The position numbers were made by a program, and so were the translations under genes. A stretch of 8,377 nt of DNA, taken from assembly GCA_013375405.1 (NCBI GenBank), contig JABXJU010000195.1, positions 1-8,377 of the forward strand. Direction: 5' to 3'. Positions within the stretch are counted from its first letter, which is position 1. Every line of letters starts with the position of its first letter. The stretch is from Candidatus Helarchaeota archaeon. GTDB taxonomy: Archaea > Asgardarchaeota > Lokiarchaeia > Helarchaeales > HEL-GB-A. Of the stretch, positions 6,742 through 8,377 are shown in pieces. Under the pieces are notes generated by a model, which ran no database searches, was not told where the DNA came from, and saw only the letters and a list, made by a program, of their open reading frames with translations.

Positions 6742-6756
6742 TTTTATTATTATAAT
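6742..6756 (+). promoter_or_regulatory. Possible internal TATA box or T-rich stop before the kinase gene
   Basis: The 58-base gap between the second ThDP-enzyme gene and the kinase is almost entirely A and T. The stretch TTTTATTATTATAAT centres about 30 bases before the kinase ATG, a distance that would suit a second archaeal promoter. The T-rich DNA after the stop could equally end some transcripts. Either reading is weak given the composition. Confidence 0.25.
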
Positions 6757-6779
6757 CAAAATAAAAAAAAGTGGAACTA

Positions 6780-8354
6780 ATGTCAAAAGAATATATTTTA
6801 GCTCATGATATGGGTACCTCGGGTGCCATCGCAAGCCTCGTTGAGTTAAGGGAAAAAAAAGAAAAAGTCAAGATACTCGATTCAGTGATGAGAGAGTATG
6901 ATGTGATTTATCCCCAAGAAAATTGGGCAGAGCAAGACCCCCACATGTGGTGGGCTACAATTACTCAAAATGCTAGAGATTTAATTAAGAAAACGAATAT
7001 TGAACCAGATCAAATCGTAGCAATCGTCCATTCAACTCAGATGCTTGGATGTCTACCTGTTGATAAGAATGGAAAGCCGTTAATGAACTGTATAATTTGG
7101 AGCGATACGAGAGCCTCTAAGCATACCCTTAAATTATGGGATCCCCGAACCACGTGGGGGGTATTAAGAAGTATTAGGCGTGTCTATAATTTTCTTAACA
7201 TAACGGGCGCGGGTCCAATGACTCGTGATATGTATTCAAAAATCATGTGGGTTAAGGAAGAGCGCCCTAATATGTATCAAGAAACCTATAAATTCCTAGA
7301 TGTTATAGACTGGTTGCTTTTAAAATCCACAGGGGTCTATGCAACGCCCACCGATTATGCGGGTACAACCTTTTTAATGGATTTTCGTGATCCTACCAAC
7401 TTTCATTGGTCAGAGAAAATTGCCTCTTATGGTGATGTTGATCTTGAGAAACTGAATACAATAATGAAATGTACAGATGTAATAGGAGAACTTACATCGA
7501 AGGCTGCCGAAGAAATGAATCTTAAATCTGGAACTCCGGTTATTTGCGGCTGTGGAGATGCATCGGCGGCATTAGCAGGTTCTGGGGCGGTAGAGGAGAA
7601 TGAGGTGCATTGTTATATAGGATCAAGTGGTTGGTTGGTGGCTCCTACCTCAAAACGCCTTCGAAAAATTTCCGTTTATACAGCTTCCATAGTTTCCCCT
7701 GACCCTGATATTCGATATATGTTAATCGCCGAACAGAAAAATATGGGTGCTTGTTATAAATGGTTCAGGGATACGATTGGGCGGGGTGAATCATACGAAG
7801 ATTTAGACGCGCTTGCTGCGAAAGCCCCTCCAGGCTCTAATAGATTAATTTTTACGCCATGGATCTCTGGGGAGGCCTGTCCAATTAGTGATCCGCGGTT
7901 ACGCGGTGGTTTTATGAATCTGAGTATCGAAAATACTCGTGCAGATATGATTCGTGCAGTGCTAGAGGGGGTAAGTTATAATGTTCGTTGGGCACTTGAG
8001 GGGGTTGAAGAACTCCTAGGCAGAAATAAAGCGAAAGTAGATGAAATTAGATACATTGGCGGTGGTGCCATGAGCAACCTCTGGAGTCAAATAATGGCAG
8101 ATATCTTGAATAAGAAAATCATACAAATGACAAATCCAATCGCCTCTGGGACAATTGGGGCAGCTCTAATCGCGGGAATTGGCATCGGAAAGCTGAATAG
8201 TTTTCGCGAATTCAAACCTAAAATAGCAGAAAAGGCCACTTACACCCCAAATCCTGCAAATAAAGAGATTTATGACACTTTATATGGTGCGTTTCGGACG
8301 ATCTATAAGCAGTTAAGGCAAATGTATAAAGGGCTAAATCCCGGCGAATTTTAA
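6780..8354 (+). CDS. FGGY-family carbohydrate kinase, xylulokinase-like
   Basis: The 524-residue cytosolic kinase would transfer phosphate from ATP to a sugar or polyol. The ATG at 6780 is chosen over an in-frame GTG three codons earlier because the actin-like fold's first strand (YILAHDMGTSG, Asp10) follows directly and GTGGA could act as its ribosome site. Further marks are NWAEQDP, the sugar-site segment STQMLG (86-91) and WSDTRA, the catalytic Asp260 in CGCGDASAA, the GSSGW phosphate loop, the LEGVSYNVRWALE signature, and the GGGAMSNLWSQIMADIL adenosine-site block near residue 427. Xylulokinases usually have QMHG; here it is QMLG, losing a His near the sugar. Xylulose, ribulose, a tetrulose or a polyol are all possible. 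Operon position beside ThDP carboligase-like enzymes favours a ketose substrate. Confidence 0.88.
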   Translation: MSKEYILAHDMGTSGAIASLVELREKKEKVKILDSVMREYDVIYPQENWAEQDPHMWWATITQNARDLIKKTNIEPDQIVAIVHSTQMLGCLPVDKNGKPLMNCIIWSDTRASKHTLKLWDPRTTWGVLRSIRRVYNFLNITGAGPMTRDMYSKIMWVKEERPNMYQETYKFLDVIDWLLLKSTGVYATPTDYAGTTFLMDFRDPTNFHWSEKIASYGDVDLEKLNTIMKCTDVIGELTSKAAEEMNLKSGTPVICGCGDASAALAGSGAVEENEVHCYIGSSGWLVAPTSKRLRKISVYTASIVSPDPDIRYMLIAEQKNMGACYKWFRDTIGRGESYEDLDALAAKAPPGSNRLIFTPWISGEACPISDPRLRGGFMNLSIENTRADMIRAVLEGVSYNVRWALEGVEELLGRNKAKVDEIRYIGGGAMSNLWSQIMADILNKKIIQMTNPIASGTIGAALIAGIGIGKLNSFREFKPKIAEKATYTPNPANKEIYDTLYGAFRTIYKQLRQMYKGLNPGEF

Positions 8355-8366
8355 TCTTTGAGATTT

Positions 8367-8373
8367 AGGTGAT
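8367..8373 (+). promoter_or_regulatory. Shine-Dalgarno sequence of a further operon gene
   Basis: AGGTGAT, a seven-base match to the archaeal ribosome-binding consensus, lies 13 bases after the kinase stop. It predicts another plus-strand gene starting within or just past the window edge. Its start codon and product cannot be seen. Confidence 0.5.
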
Positions 8374-8377
8374 GGAT

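Overview
This AT-rich window (no tRNA, rRNA, CRISPR array or insertion sequence seen) looks archaeal. TATA-like boxes lie about 25-30 bases before starts, and one probably gives a leaderless transcript. There are Shine-Dalgarno matches to the archaeal 16S tail (AGGT, AGGTGAT). A TumE-type toxin sits beside a coiled-coil partner of a kind I associate with archaeal genomes. Composition and gene mix would suit an uncultured Asgard or similar sediment archaeon, but that placement is a guess.

Left part (1-2420), accessory in character: a GC-richer edge that may hold the tail of a cut-off gene (1-80); a minus-strand toxin-antitoxin pair (antitoxin 677-408, then toxin 433-152, overlapping) whose toxin seems to have lost the conserved block after its RW motif; a plus-strand protein of unknown function made of two tandem copies of one domain (854-1741); and, tail-to-tail with it, a minus-strand six-helix membrane protein (2417-1767).

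Right part (2421-8377), metabolic: a divergent promoter region built as a 12-bp perfect inverted repeat with a TATA-like box in each arm drives the membrane protein leftwards and a four-gene operon rightwards. The operon encodes a HAD-superfamily protein with an altered motif I, two gapless tandem paralogues (about 71% identical by hand count) of an acetolactate-synthase-like thiamine-diphosphate enzyme, and an FGGY carbohydrate kinase resembling xylulokinase. A strong Shine-Dalgarno sequence at the right edge shows that the operon continues.

The ThDP enzymes keep the cofactor machinery (catalytic Glu, GDG...NN) but lack residues that define true acetolactate synthases (the Lys of DIPKD and the Trp of QWQ), and no ilvN-like regulatory subunit is present. 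The grouping suggests carboligation or cleavage of a 2-keto acid, aldehyde or ketose, with the kinase phosphorylating a ketose or polyol linked to it and the HAD protein possibly acting on a phosphorylated intermediate. The pathway is an inference and its substrates cannot be read from sequence alone.
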